This document shows, piece after piece, positions 17,850 to 26,666 of a stretch of 64,000 nt of DNA; position 1 is the first letter of the stretch; each line of letters begins with the position of its first letter. A model generated the notes under the pieces. The model was not told the origin of the DNA and did not search any database. It saw only the letters and a list, made by a program, of their open reading frames with translations. The stretch is from the NCBI GenBank assembly GCA_948473335.1, contig CAOKXF010000002.1, forward strand, positions 113,385 through 177,384, given 5' to 3'. Made by a program: the position numbers and the translations under genes. The stretch comes from an uncultured Clostridium sp. (GTDB taxonomy: Bacteria; Bacillota; Clostridia; TANB77; CAG-508).

Positions 17850-17935
17850 TATTATATCACACTGCTATTCTAAAGTCTAGTGAAATAGTTTCCAATCCAT
17901 AATCAATCTATATTATATATCTTTTTCAAAATTTG

Positions 17936-17979
17936 CTTATTAACTAATAGGCGCAGAAATACGCCTATTAGTTAATAAG
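17936..17979. repeat. Repeat family B, copy 1
   Basis: Perfect 18-base stem (CTTATTAACTAATAGGCG and its complement) around an 8-base loop. The core ACTAATRGGCG recurs at 21583 and 26365. Confidence 0.8.
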
Positions 17980-18051
17980 TACTTTTTGTATACAACTTCT
18001 ACAATACTATATCTCTTTTCATAATTTTCTACTAATTTCCGAATTTCTGAA

Positions 18052-18300
18052 CTAAGGAATTATGAGTAAAATAATTGCTCCTGGAACTCCTAATATTCCA
18101 ACTACAATACAAGTTATAAAATTAATAGCTATATGTAAACCAAACATCCCTCCAATAAAATTAATTGCTAAAATTAATATTCCTCCTAAAATTGAATTAA
18201 ATACTAATTTTAAAATTAATTTTATTGGAATAATAAATATTCTTCCTAATAAAAACAAAAAGCATATACACGCTAAAAAAGTTAATATATTTATCTCCAT
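18052..18300 (-). CDS. bofA: BofA-family pro-sigma-K processing inhibitor
   Basis: Small membrane protein of 82 residues. In B. subtilis BofA holds the SpoIVFB protease inactive in the outer forespore membrane until the SigG checkpoint. Two hydrophobic segments are visible: an N-terminal helix (FLACICFLFLLGRIFIIPIK) and the glycine-rich ILGGILILAINFIGG region. The end VVGILGVPGAIILLIIP is typical of the family. It lies directly downstream of the yaaL-like gene, as in Bacillus. Confidence 0.9.
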   Translation of the reverse strand: MEINILTFLACICFLFLLGRIFIIPIKLILKLVFNSILGGILILAINFIGGMFGLHIAINFITCIVVGILGVPGAIILLIIP

Positions 18301-18332
18301 ATGTATTCCTCTTTTCTTTAACGAAATAGTTT

Positions 18333-18620
18333 TTAAACTACTTCGTCATTTTGAGAAAATAATTTTATTTTAATTGCTTCTATCATATCTAGTGAAATAC
18401 CATTATTTTTAGCAAATCTTATTAAATAATCTAATTTTGACTGATTGGCTTTTAATTCATATGCATAATAATCTACCATATCTATCTCTGCACATTCAAA
18501 GTTTATATTAAGTAACTTTAATTCTTCTTTTGCTTTTATGATACTTTCTAGTATTTCTTGCTTTTTTTCTCTCTCATTTCTCTCTTTGATTTTTTTCTCT
18601 TTTATATATTGTTCTTGCAT
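18333..18620 (-). CDS. YaaL-like DUF2508 protein
   Basis: Helical 95-residue protein with a charged N terminus and the DUF2508 signature around LLNINFECAEIDMVDYYAYE and LDYLIRFAKNNG. Function unknown. The gene pair yaaL-bofA is conserved across endospore formers and supports the call. The ribosome site is AAAGGAG. Confidence 0.8.
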   Translation of the reverse strand: MQEQYIKEKKIKERNEREKKQEILESIIKAKEELKLLNINFECAEIDMVDYYAYELKANQSKLDYLIRFAKNNGISLDMIEAIKIKLFSQNDEVV

Positions 18621-18662
18621 AATATTCTCCTTTAATAGCTAGTCTATTCTATTATGGAAATT

Positions 18663-19502
18663 TTATGCAAAAATTATATAAATTATTATTCCTATTGACT
18701 GTATAACAAATAAATTTAATAAATTTGATGTAAATAAATTATTTGTCGCTTCAACTACTCCAAGTAAGTTATCCTCTCCTTTTTTATGATGTTTCTGTGA
18801 CTCAAAAAATGTAATTAGTTCTGGTATACTTGTACTAAATCCTAATAATATTCCTATTATTATTTCTGGAATTCCAAACGTATTGCATAATTCTTCTAAT
18901 GTCGCTCCTAATAAATTTCCTACTATAAATAGTAGTATTCCACTTATTAGTAGATATATTACATTTTTTACTACTTTTTTTCTATTTCCTTTTTCTGTTA
19001 CTTCTTCTTGTTCATGTTCTAACTCTTCATCTTCTTTTTTTAGATAAATTTTGTGTACATTATTATTTAAAAAGTTGAAAAATGCAAATAAAATTATAAA
19101 AATTGGTACTATTGCAACATTTATTTCAATATCTAGTTTTATTAACAAAATTGGTATCAATATAGTTATAATTACTAATATTAAATCAACCATTATTGCC
19201 CTATTCCTTAGATATTTTTGGTTTTTATTTAAAAATATTGTTGATATATATTGTATTAAATTAATTATATTTGAACTTAGTATATTATATATACTTGTTC
19301 CTATTAACCCATTAAAACTAGATGCAATTATCGTTAGCAATTCTGGAACTGATGTTGCATATCCTGCTATATCCCCTACTGTTTTTGGTTTCAAGTCTAA
19401 ATTTTCTGCTAATCTTCTTAGAGTTTTTACTAAAATATATTTTGAAATCACTACAATTGCACTCATATATATCATGAATTTTACTACTTCTAATATTAAC
19501 AT
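18663..19502 (-). CDS. Sodium/calcium exchanger family membrane protein
   Basis: Cation/Ca2+ antiporter superfamily protein, 279 residues, with about nine or ten membrane helices. The two inverted alpha-repeats carry GYATSVPELLTIIASS near residue 45 and GFSTSIPELITFFES near residue 220, the ion-binding G-x-[AS]-T-S-x-P-E motifs. A charged loop (KEDEELEHEQEEVTEKG) separates the halves. The transported ion is not certain. It is divergent from serS. Confidence 0.87.
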   Translation of the reverse strand: MLILEVVKFMIYMSAIVVISKYILVKTLRRLAENLDLKPKTVGDIAGYATSVPELLTIIASSFNGLIGTSIYNILSSNIINLIQYISTIFLNKNQKYLRNRAIMVDLILVIITILIPILLIKLDIEINVAIVPIFIILFAFFNFLNNNVHKIYLKKEDEELEHEQEEVTEKGNRKKVVKNVIYLLISGILLFIVGNLLGATLEELCNTFGIPEIIIGILLGFSTSIPELITFFESQKHHKKGEDNLLGVVEATNNLFTSNLLNLFVIQSIGIIIYIIFA

Positions 19503-19594
19503 TTTCTCTCCTTACTTTTTGAAAAAATAGTTCTAAAGCCTTTTGTTTCTGCATCTTTCTCAAAATTACTTTACTATAATTATTGCCAAATCTA

Positions 19595-19623
19595 TTGATA
19601 TTTATTAGATTTTATTATATAAT
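19595..19623 (+). promoter_or_regulatory. serS promoter
   Basis: TTGATA (19595-19600), 17-base spacer, TATAAT (19618-19623), 50 bases before the serS ATG. Confidence 0.75.
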
Positions 19624-19673
19624 ACTTCAAATTGCAAATATAAAGTTCAATTTTTGAAAGGAATGTGAATTAT

Positions 19674-20960
19674 ATGATAGATATAAAATTTTTAAGAGAA
19701 AATCCTGATATAGTAAAAGAAAATATAAGAAAAAAGTTTCAAAATAATAAATTAGAATTAGTAGATGAAGTTATTGATTTAGATATAAAAAACCGTGAAG
19801 CAAAAATGCATGGAGATGAACTTAGAAACAAAAGAAAAACTTTAAGTAACCAAATTGGTTCTCTAATGAAGAATGGTAACAGAGATGAAGCTGAAAAAAT
19901 AAAACAAGAAGTTGAAAAAATTAATAATGAACTTGTGGAAAATGAAAAAATAGAAGAGCATTTTTCTCAAGAAATTAAAATAAGAATGATGAAAATTCCA
20001 AATATTATACATAATTCAGTTCCTATTGGTAAAGATGACAGTCAAAATGTCGAAATTCAAAAATATGGCGAACCTATAGTTCCTTCATATGAAATTCCAT
20101 ATCATGGTGAAATTATGGAATCTCTTGGTGGTCTTGATTTAGATAGTGCAAGACGTGTTGCTGGAAATGGGTTTTATTATTTGATGGGTGATTTAGCTAG
20201 ACTTCATTCTGCTGTTATCACATATGCTAGAGATTTTATGATTAATAAGGGATTTACTTATTGTGTTCCTCCATTTATGATTCGTAGTGATGTTGTTACT
20301 GGTGTTATGAGTTTTGAAGAAATGGATGCTATGATGTATAAAATTGAAGGAGAAGATTTATATTTAATTGGTACTAGTGAACATTCTATGATTGGAAAAT
20401 TTAAAGATCAAATTTTGTCTAAAAATCGTTTACCTTATACTATGACTTCTTATTCTCCTTGCTTTAGAAAAGAAAAAGGCGCTCACGGAATTGAAGAACG
20501 TGGTGTTTATAGAATTCATCAATTTGAAAAACAAGAAATGATAGTTGTTTGTGAACCTGAACAAAGCTGGGAATGGTATGATAAAATGTGGTCATATACT
20601 GTTGAATTATTTAGAAGTATGGATATTCCCGTTCGTACTTTAGAATGTTGTAGTGGCGATTTAGCTGATTTAAAGGCTAAAAGTGTTGATGTTGAAGCTT
20701 GGTCTCCTAGACAACAAAAATATTTTGAAGTTGGTAGTTGCTCTAATTTGACAGATGCTCAAGCTCGTAGACTTGGTATTCGTATCAAAGGTGAAAATGG
20801 GAATTATTTTGCTCATACATTAAATAATACTGTTGTTGCTCCTCCTCGTATGTTAATTGCTTTACTTGAAAACCATTATCAACAAGATGGTAGTATCATT
20901 ATTCCTGAAGTTTTAAGACCTTATATGGGTGGATTAACTAAAATTACTAAGGATGTTTAA
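19674..20960 (+). CDS. serS: Seryl-tRNA synthetase
   Basis: Class II aminoacyl-tRNA synthetase charging tRNA-Ser. The N-terminal coiled-coil arm is visible (residues ~30-105), followed by motif 2 (SPCFRKEKGAHGIEERGVYR-HQFEK) and motif 3 (NNTVVAPPRMLIALLENHYQ). The ATG at 19674 (428 residues) is 11 bases from AAAGGA; the GTG at 19665 would be too close to it. No T-box leader is visible. engB follows 43 bases later. Confidence 0.96.
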   Translation: MIDIKFLRENPDIVKENIRKKFQNNKLELVDEVIDLDIKNREAKMHGDELRNKRKTLSNQIGSLMKNGNRDEAEKIKQEVEKINNELVENEKIEEHFSQEIKIRMMKIPNIIHNSVPIGKDDSQNVEIQKYGEPIVPSYEIPYHGEIMESLGGLDLDSARRVAGNGFYYLMGDLARLHSAVITYARDFMINKGFTYCVPPFMIRSDVVTGVMSFEEMDAMMYKIEGEDLYLIGTSEHSMIGKFKDQILSKNRLPYTMTSYSPCFRKEKGAHGIEERGVYRIHQFEKQEMIVVCEPEQSWEWYDKMWSYTVELFRSMDIPVRTLECCSGDLADLKAKSVDVEAWSPRQQKYFEVGSCSNLTDAQARRLGIRIKGENGNYFAHTLNNTVVAPPRMLIALLENHYQQDGSIIIPEVLRPYMGGLTKITKDV

Positions 20961-21003
20961 ATGCAATGAGTTATAACATTATTTTAAAATGGAGGAAAAC
21001 TAA

Positions 21004-21585
21004 ATGATTATAAAAAACCCAAAATTTGAAATATCAGCTGTTAGACCTACTCAATATCCTTCAAATAATTTACCTGAAGTTGTTCTTGTTGGGAAATCTA
21101 ATGTTGGAAAATCAAGTTTTATAAATACTATGATTAATAGAAAAAAACTTGCTAGAACTAGTAGCGAACCTGGTAAAACTAGACAGATTAATTTCTACAA
21201 TATTGATGAAACTTTCTATTTTGTTGATTTACCTGGATATGGTTATAGTAAAATGTCTAAAACTGAGCAAGAAAAAGTTGGACAATTTATAGAACAATAT
21301 TTATTCACTAGTAAAAAAATTGCTTTAATTATTTTTTTAATTGATATTAGACATGCTCCAACTAATAATGATAAATTAATGTATAATTATGTTATGAGTA
21401 GTAAACAACCTTTTATAATTTTAGCAAATAAAGCTGATAAAATTGCTCCTACTAAAGTTCTAGATAGTGTTTCAGATATACAAAAAATTTTAAACCCTCT
21501 TGGAGATAATACTTTTCTTCCTTTTTCTTCTGAGAGAAAAATTTATTGTGATAATGTTTGGAATGAAATTGAAAAATATATATAA
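21004..21585 (+). CDS. engB: Ribosome biogenesis GTPase YsxC/EngB
   Basis: Essential GTPase in 50S subunit maturation. G1 is GKSNVGKSSFINTM, G3 is DLPGYGYSKM, G4 is NKADK. Length 193 residues is normal. The conserved TSSEPGKTRQINFYNI switch region is intact. Ribosome site GGAGG. Its stop codon lies in the first arm of a family B palindrome that probably acts as terminator. Confidence 0.96.
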   Translation: MIIKNPKFEISAVRPTQYPSNNLPEVVLVGKSNVGKSSFINTMINRKKLARTSSEPGKTRQINFYNIDETFYFVDLPGYGYSKMSKTEQEKVGQFIEQYLFTSKKIALIIFLIDIRHAPTNNDKLMYNYVMSSKQPFIILANKADKIAPTKVLDSVSDIQKILNPLGDNTFLPFSSERKIYCDNVWNEIEKYI

Positions 21586-21608
21586 TGGGCGTACAGATAC
21601 GCCCATTA
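21583..21608. terminator. Family B palindrome acting as terminator between engB and DUF951 gene
   Basis: TAATGGGCG / CGCCCATTA stem followed by ATTTTTTTG on the plus strand. It contains both the engB stop and the stop of the convergent DUF951 gene. Same core as the repeats at 17936 and 26365. Confidence 0.85.
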
Positions 21609-21788
21609 ATTTTTTTGTTCAATTTTTGTAATTGCCTTTATTGCTTTTTGTCTTTCAAGTACCACTATATGTCCGCAACCTTGGCATTTTAATTTAAAAT
21701 CTACTCCTATTCTTGTAATTTCCCATAGTTTACTTCCACAAGGATGCTGTTTTTTTGTTCTTACAATATCTCCTATATCATATTCCAA
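21606..21788 (-). CDS. DUF951 family protein
   Basis: A 60-residue protein with the DUF951 signature: KKQHPCGSKLWEITRIGVDF then KCQGCGHIVVLERQK. The two cysteine pairs suggest a metal site. Function unknown. Start is a TTG at 21788 with AAGGAG 9 bases upstream, which gives the family N terminus. Confidence 0.87.
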   Translation of the reverse strand: MEYDIGDIVRTKKQHPCGSKLWEITRIGVDFKLKCQGCGHIVVLERQKAIKAITKIEQKN

Positions 21789-21825
21789 TTTTATTTTCTC
21801 CTTACAGATTTATTAAATTTTTTAT

Positions 21826-21930
21826 ATTCTTAGGAAAGTCATCACGATAGTGAGGAGTTTCCTTAGAAGATAATTATGGAAGAATTAGATTTTCTTATGT
21901 GGCTTTGCCACTTAGAAAATTTTATTCTTG
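21826..21930. repeat. Repeat family A, copy 2, with preceding hairpin
   Basis: Two adjacent hairpins beyond the gltX stop. 21829-21867 has TCTTAGGAAAGTCATCAC pairing with GTGAGGAGTTTCCTTAGA. 21880-21929 has a stem of more than 20 bases closed by GTGGC-TTT-GCCAC. The second aligns with 17765-17849; the first resembles 32476-32520. Confidence 0.75.
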
Positions 21931-21938
21931 TCTTTTAT

Positions 21939-23585
21939 TTAATTTTGATATATTTTTTGTAGTCTTTTAATTACTCTTTCTTTTCCTAAAACTTGCATTA
22001 TTTCATACATATCTGGAGTATTTGTTCTACCAGTTAAAGCAACCCTCAAAACTGTACTAACATCTCCTACATGTGCTTTATACATGTCTGGATTTGCTTT
22101 GAATTCTTTTACTTCTTTTGCATATCCCATCTCTCCTGATAATTCTTTTATTTTGTCAAACCAAGTTTGTTTATCATCAGATTCATTATAATATTTTTCA
22201 ATATACAATTTTAATATTTTATTTATGTCTTCTTTATCATTTATAACTTGATATGGATATTCTTCTACTGTAAATTTGCCATCATACATATATGAAATAT
22301 TTTCTTTTACATCTGACCATTTACTAATGTCTTTTCTAGGTTTTTGATTTCCTCTTTCTATTCCAAATACTTTTAACGCATATTCTTTATCTCGTAACAT
22401 CTCTTTTAATTCACTATCATATTTTTCTGCCCATTCTAATGAATAATTATATACTTCTTCTGCTGTCATTTTAGATATAATTACTTTTGCTACATCAAGT
22501 AATTTTACCATATCAAATAATGCTCCACTTACACTCATTTTGTTTAATTCTAATGTATATTCTTCCATTGATTTTGTTGGATTTTGTCTTCTCCAATTTT
22601 CGAAACTAGAACTTGCTATATTTAACAAATATTCTTTTACAGCAGTTGCTGGTATTCCTTCTTGTTTGTAATAATCTGTCGCTGCCTCTGGATCTTTTCT
22701 TTTACTTAATTTACGTTTATTTCCATTATCATTTTTCATAATTGGTGCTATATGTGCATATTTTGGTGCTTTAAATCCCAGTTCTTGGAATAATTGTAAA
22801 TGTAATGGTACTGATGATAACCATTCATCACTTCTTATAACATGTGTTGTTTTCATTAAGTGGTCATCTACTGCATGTGCAAAATGATATGTTGGTAATC
22901 CATCTGCCTTTATTATTACTATATCTTGGTCATTTTCTGGAAAGTCTACATTTCCCTTTATTACATCATGATGTTTTATTTTTCTATCTTCTCTTCCTGG
23001 TGATTTGAACCTTACTATATATTTTTCTCCATTTTTAATTTTGTCTATCATCTCTTCTACTGAGTATTTTCTGCAATTTGCCCATACTCCATAATATCCT
23101 GTTCTTATTTTGGCAGCTTCTTGTTTTGCTCTCATTTTTTCTAAATCTTCTGGTGTACAGAAACATGGATATGCTTTTCCTTGTTTTACTAAATGTTTTG
23201 CATATGATTGATAAATTTCTTTTCTTAATGATTGTTTATATGGTCCATATTCTCCTATTTCATCTGTTTCATTTATTTGTCCTTCGTCTGGTGCCATTTC
23301 AAAATCTTTTAATGAATTTACTATCCCTGTAATTCCATTTTCTATTTCTCTTTTTTGGTCTGTATCTTCTATTCTTAAAAAGAATACTCCTTGAGTTTGT
23401 TTCGCTACAGTTCTTGCTACTAATGCTTGATATAACCCTCCTATATGCACAAATCCTGTTGGACTTGGTGCAAATCTTGTTACTATTGCTCCTTCTGTTA
23501 TGTTTCTTGTTTTGTATTTTTCTTCATAATATTCTATTTCTTTTACATCTGGGAATATTAAATTTGCTAAGTCATTATAATCCAT
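21939..23585 (-). CDS. gltX: Glutamyl-tRNA synthetase
   Basis: Class I synthetase, 548 residues, with the HIGH-type motif in FAPSPTGFVHIGGLYQ and a KMSKS-type motif in GNKRKLSKRKDPEAA. The long N-terminal addition before the HIGH motif (about 35 residues) and the length resemble a clostridial GluRS subgroup. Whether it also charges tRNA-Gln cannot be read here. Ribosome site TAGGAG. Confidence 0.95.
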   Translation of the reverse strand: MDYNDLANLIFPDVKEIEYYEEKYKTRNITEGAIVTRFAPSPTGFVHIGGLYQALVARTVAKQTQGVFFLRIEDTDQKREIENGITGIVNSLKDFEMAPDEGQINETDEIGEYGPYKQSLRKEIYQSYAKHLVKQGKAYPCFCTPEDLEKMRAKQEAAKIRTGYYGVWANCRKYSVEEMIDKIKNGEKYIVRFKSPGREDRKIKHHDVIKGNVDFPENDQDIVIIKADGLPTYHFAHAVDDHLMKTTHVIRSDEWLSSVPLHLQLFQELGFKAPKYAHIAPIMKNDNGNKRKLSKRKDPEAATDYYKQEGIPATAVKEYLLNIASSSFENWRRQNPTKSMEEYTLELNKMSVSGALFDMVKLLDVAKVIISKMTAEEVYNYSLEWAEKYDSELKEMLRDKEYALKVFGIERGNQKPRKDISKWSDVKENISYMYDGKFTVEEYPYQVINDKEDINKILKLYIEKYYNESDDKQTWFDKIKELSGEMGYAKEVKEFKANPDMYKAHVGDVSTVLRVALTGRTNTPDMYEIMQVLGKERVIKRLQKIYQN

Positions 23586-23672
23586 ATCTTTTTCTCCTAT
23601 CTTTTTTCTACATTATTTACATTATAACTTAGAGGTATTTTTTGTAATTCTCTCAAAAAGACCTATTTCTTA

Positions 23673-25646
23673 CTATATTTCCATTATAACAGGAATTATC
23701 ATAGGATTTCTTTTTGTTTTTGAAAAAATATAATCTCTTAAATTTTCTTTTACAGAACTTTTTATTGCTCCCCAATCACGTAATCCTTTTTCTTCACATT
23801 TTGAAACTTCATGTCTTACTACTGATTTTACATCATCCATTAAATTTTCTGACTCTCTCACATATACAAATCCTCTTGATATAACATCTGGACCTGCTAC
23901 TACTTCTCCTGTTGATGAATCTAATGTTAATACTATTATTATTAATCCATCTTGTGCTAAATGTTGTCTATCTCTTAATACTACACTTCCTACATCTCCA
24001 ATTCCAAGTCCATCTACTAAAACTCTTCCATTTGGTACCATTCCTATGAATTTTGCTTCTTCTTCACTTATCTCTAATACTTTTCCATTTTCCATCATAA
24101 TTATATTTTCTTTTTCTAATCCCATCTGTAATGCAGTTTCACTATGTGCCCTCAATTGACGATATTCTCCATGTACTGGAATAAAGTATTTTGGTCTTGC
24201 TAATGCCATCATCAATTTTTGTTCTTCTTGGCAAGCATGCCCTGATACATGTATATCTGCTAATGAACTGTACACTACTTCAGCTCCAATTTGCATTAAT
24301 TCATCTATTACTTTTGATACATATTTTTCATTTCCTGGTATTGGTGTTGCTGATATTATTACTAAGTCTCTTGCTGTTATTTTTACTTTTCTATGTTCTC
24401 CTGATGCCATTCTTGTTAGTGCTGACATTGGTTCTCCTTGGCTTCCTGTTGTTAATATTACTAACTGCTCATCTGTGTAACTTCCTATTGCATCTATATC
24501 TATAAATAAATTGTCTGGACAATTTATATATCCTAATTCTCTTGCTGTGTTTATTATATTTACCATACTTCTACCACATACTGCTACTTTTCTTTCAAAT
24601 TTTACTGCTGAATTTACTATTTGTTGTATTCTGTGCACATTTGATGCAAATGTTGCTACTATTATTCTCTTTCTGCAATTTGTAAATAAGTCATCAAATA
24701 CTTTTCCTACTGAACATTCTGACATTGTAAATCCTTTTCTTTCGGCATTTGTACTATCTGACATTAATGCTAATATTCCTTGGTTTCCTAATTCTGCTAT
24801 TCTTCCAAAGTCCATCCTTTGTCCATCTATTGGTGTATAGTCTATTTTGAAATCACCTGTATGCAATATCGTTCCTACTGGTGTATTTATTGCTAGCATT
24901 ACTGAATCTGGTATACTATGTGAACTTCTTATGAATTCTACTTTAAACTTTCCTAGTTTTACTGTCTGTCCTTGTTCTACGGTATGCATTTCTGTACTTC
25001 TTAATAATTTGTGTTCTTCTAATTTATTATTTATTAATCCTACTGTTAATTTTGTTGCATATATTGGTACTTTTATTTGTTTTAATAAATATGCTATTCC
25101 TCCTATATGATCTTCATGACCATGTGTTACAATTAATCCTTTTATTTTTTCTTGATTTTTTACTAGATATGTTATGTCTGGTATTACTAGGTCTACTCCT
25201 AGCATATCATCTTCTGGAAATGTTAATCCACAGTCTACTACTATTATCTCATTTTCATATTCAAATACTGTTATATTTTTTCCTATCTCTTGTAATCCTC
25301 CTAATGGAATTATTTTTAATTTTGATTTTTTGAATATGTCTGTTTCTTTTGCTTTTCCTTTTTGCGTCTTATCTGTTCTATTATACGTTTTTTTGCTTCG
25401 CTTTTTTGGTTCATTACTTTTTTGTTCACCTATATTTATATGTTCTTCTATATTTTTTTGCTCTCCTATATTTTTTTGTTCCATATTACTTCTCTGTTCA
25501 GTATTGTTTTTCTGTTCTTTTTTTCTTCCTCTCTCAATGTTTTTCTTACTTTTTGTATTACTTCTTTGTTCTATCATTCTTGTTTCTTCTTTTTTTATCA
25601 TTGATAAATTTTTCTCTTTTTTTATGTCTTCTGTTTGATTTTTCAA
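23673..25646 (-). CDS. rnj: Ribonuclease J with long low-complexity N-terminal extension
   Basis: Metallo-beta-lactamase/beta-CASP ribonuclease with 5' exonuclease and endonuclease activity in mRNA decay. The metal site is visible in THGHEDHIGG, with HTGDFKIDYTP, SDSTNAERKGFT and VSGHACQEEQ further on. The usual start would lie near KLKIIPLGGLQEIGKN at about residue 108. Before it is a K/E/N/Q-rich stretch with imperfect repeats (EQKNIGEQKNIEEH). The TTG start at 25646 has AAAGGAG 7 bases upstream, so the extension appears to be translated. It may mediate RNA or partner binding. Confidence 0.94.
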   Translation of the reverse strand: MKNQTEDIKKEKNLSMIKKEETRMIEQRSNTKSKKNIERGRKKEQKNNTEQRSNMEQKNIGEQKNIEEHINIGEQKSNEPKKRSKKTYNRTDKTQKGKAKETDIFKKSKLKIIPLGGLQEIGKNITVFEYENEIIVVDCGLTFPEDDMLGVDLVIPDITYLVKNQEKIKGLIVTHGHEDHIGGIAYLLKQIKVPIYATKLTVGLINNKLEEHKLLRSTEMHTVEQGQTVKLGKFKVEFIRSSHSIPDSVMLAINTPVGTILHTGDFKIDYTPIDGQRMDFGRIAELGNQGILALMSDSTNAERKGFTMSECSVGKVFDDLFTNCRKRIIVATFASNVHRIQQIVNSAVKFERKVAVCGRSMVNIINTARELGYINCPDNLFIDIDAIGSYTDEQLVILTTGSQGEPMSALTRMASGEHRKVKITARDLVIISATPIPGNEKYVSKVIDELMQIGAEVVYSSLADIHVSGHACQEEQKLMMALARPKYFIPVHGEYRQLRAHSETALQMGLEKENIIMMENGKVLEISEEEAKFIGMVPNGRVLVDGLGIGDVGSVVLRDRQHLAQDGLIIIVLTLDSSTGEVVAGPDVISRGFVYVRESENLMDDVKSVVRHEVSKCEEKGLRDWGAIKSSVKENLRDYIFSKTKRNPMIIPVIMEI

Positions 25647-26006
25647 TTTCTTTCTCCTTTCATTTTTCTTTTGAATTTATGTACTTTTTTCATAGAAAAT
25701 AGCAGAAAATATTATTAATATTTTCTTGATTATCATATTTATAAAAAATCATCATTCTATTTAAGTTAGCTTTTTAAATTTTAGTAAGTTATAGATAACT
25801 TATGTGTAGTGAAACGAAGAATCGAGTCTCCTTTTTATTAATATTCTCTCATTCTTTTTTTTATATATAATTATATAAATTCTTATAATTTATATTTATT
25901 GTTATACAACTATACATATTTATTATCAATAATATGTACCTTTATCTCTTTTTTCATACATAAAAACAAAATCTCTTCTTGTGCACTGTTGCACTTTATG
26001 TTCATG

Positions 26007-26035
26007 ATTATACCATATTTGTATTCTAAAGTCAA
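26007..26035 (-). promoter_or_regulatory. Consensus promoter upstream of RNase J
   Basis: Minus-strand TTGACT (26030-26035), 17-base spacer, TATAAT (26007-26012). No other gene lies between it and the RNase J start 360 bases away. Confidence 0.75.
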
Positions 26036-26364
26036 TTGAATTAATTAACTCACATAACATTCTTTGTATAATAGTCAATGATGTTAGACAAATTTATGTA
26101 AATACTTGTATTAGTGTCAGTAATGTGAAACAAATTCATATAAATACTCTCATAACATTATTTCTATTAATAGCATAATAAAAGGTCTTTTGTAGTTCAT
26201 ATAATATACTTGTTTCAATATTGTATTAAATACTAAACTACATATGTAAAGATATGTAAAACTAGAAAAATTAACATTTTCTTATAAATTAATATTTGTG
26301 CATATAACTATTGTTTTTCTTTTTTAGGGCTTATTTGCTCTCAAATAGGCTCAGACTTACTCTC

Positions 26365-26416
26365 GCAGCTTATTAACTAATGGGCGCATATCTGCGCCCA
26401 TTAGTTAACAAGCTGC
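26365..26416. repeat. Repeat family B, copy 3
   Basis: GCAGCTTATTAACTAATGGGCGC with a near-perfect complement, about 23 paired bases around a 6-base loop. The outer arms extend the 17936 copy. Confidence 0.8.
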
Positions 26417-26465
26417 ATTTTCAAAATAAATTATATATTCCCTCCTTAGTTATTTGGTTTTTATA

Positions 26466-26515
26466 TAAGAAATCTAACCTTGTTATATAGGTAAAAATCC
26501 TTATTTTTCTTTTGA
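26466..26515. repeat. Repeat family C, copy 3 (partial)
   Basis: Plus strand carries AAATCTAACCTTGTTATATAGG, the complement of the family C tail (ACAAGGTTAGATTT). The other arm is degraded. Confidence 0.6.
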
Positions 26516-26577
26516 AAATAAAATATTAGTTTCACTTTGTTTTGTTAAACTAAAAAATTTCTGTAGAAGATAAAAGA

Positions 26578-26616
26578 CAAGAATTTGTAACAGTCTATAC
26601 TGTATGCAAACTCTTG
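26578..26616 (-). terminator. Terminator of the spoIIIA operon
   Basis: CAAGAATTTG / CAAACTCTTG arms with an inner ACAGT/ACTGT stem, about 50 bases beyond the spoIIIAH stop. Confidence 0.7.
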
Positions 26617-26666
26617 TTTTTTGTTTTTAAAAATATGTAATACTCTTTTATTATAATTAATAAAAT

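Larger units (their letters stand above)
17704..18051. other. Gene-free interval with two palindromic repeats
   Basis: No plausible gene in 348 bases. It contains one copy of repeat family A (17765-17849) and one of family B (17936-17979). Confidence 0.7.
25647..26666. other. Long gene-free interval upstream of RNase J
   Basis: About 1 kb with no convincing gene. It holds a minus-strand promoter (26007-26035) that would give RNase J a leader of about 350 bases, weak degenerate direct repeats (26052-26160), a family B palindrome, a family C repeat and the spoIIIAH terminator. The leader includes a GTGCA/TGCAC hairpin near its 5' end. Confidence 0.7.

Noticed and set aside
26052..26160. Possible tandem repeat or CRISPR-like array
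   Set aside because: Only two or three degenerate units of unequal length, no constant repeat and no cas genes.
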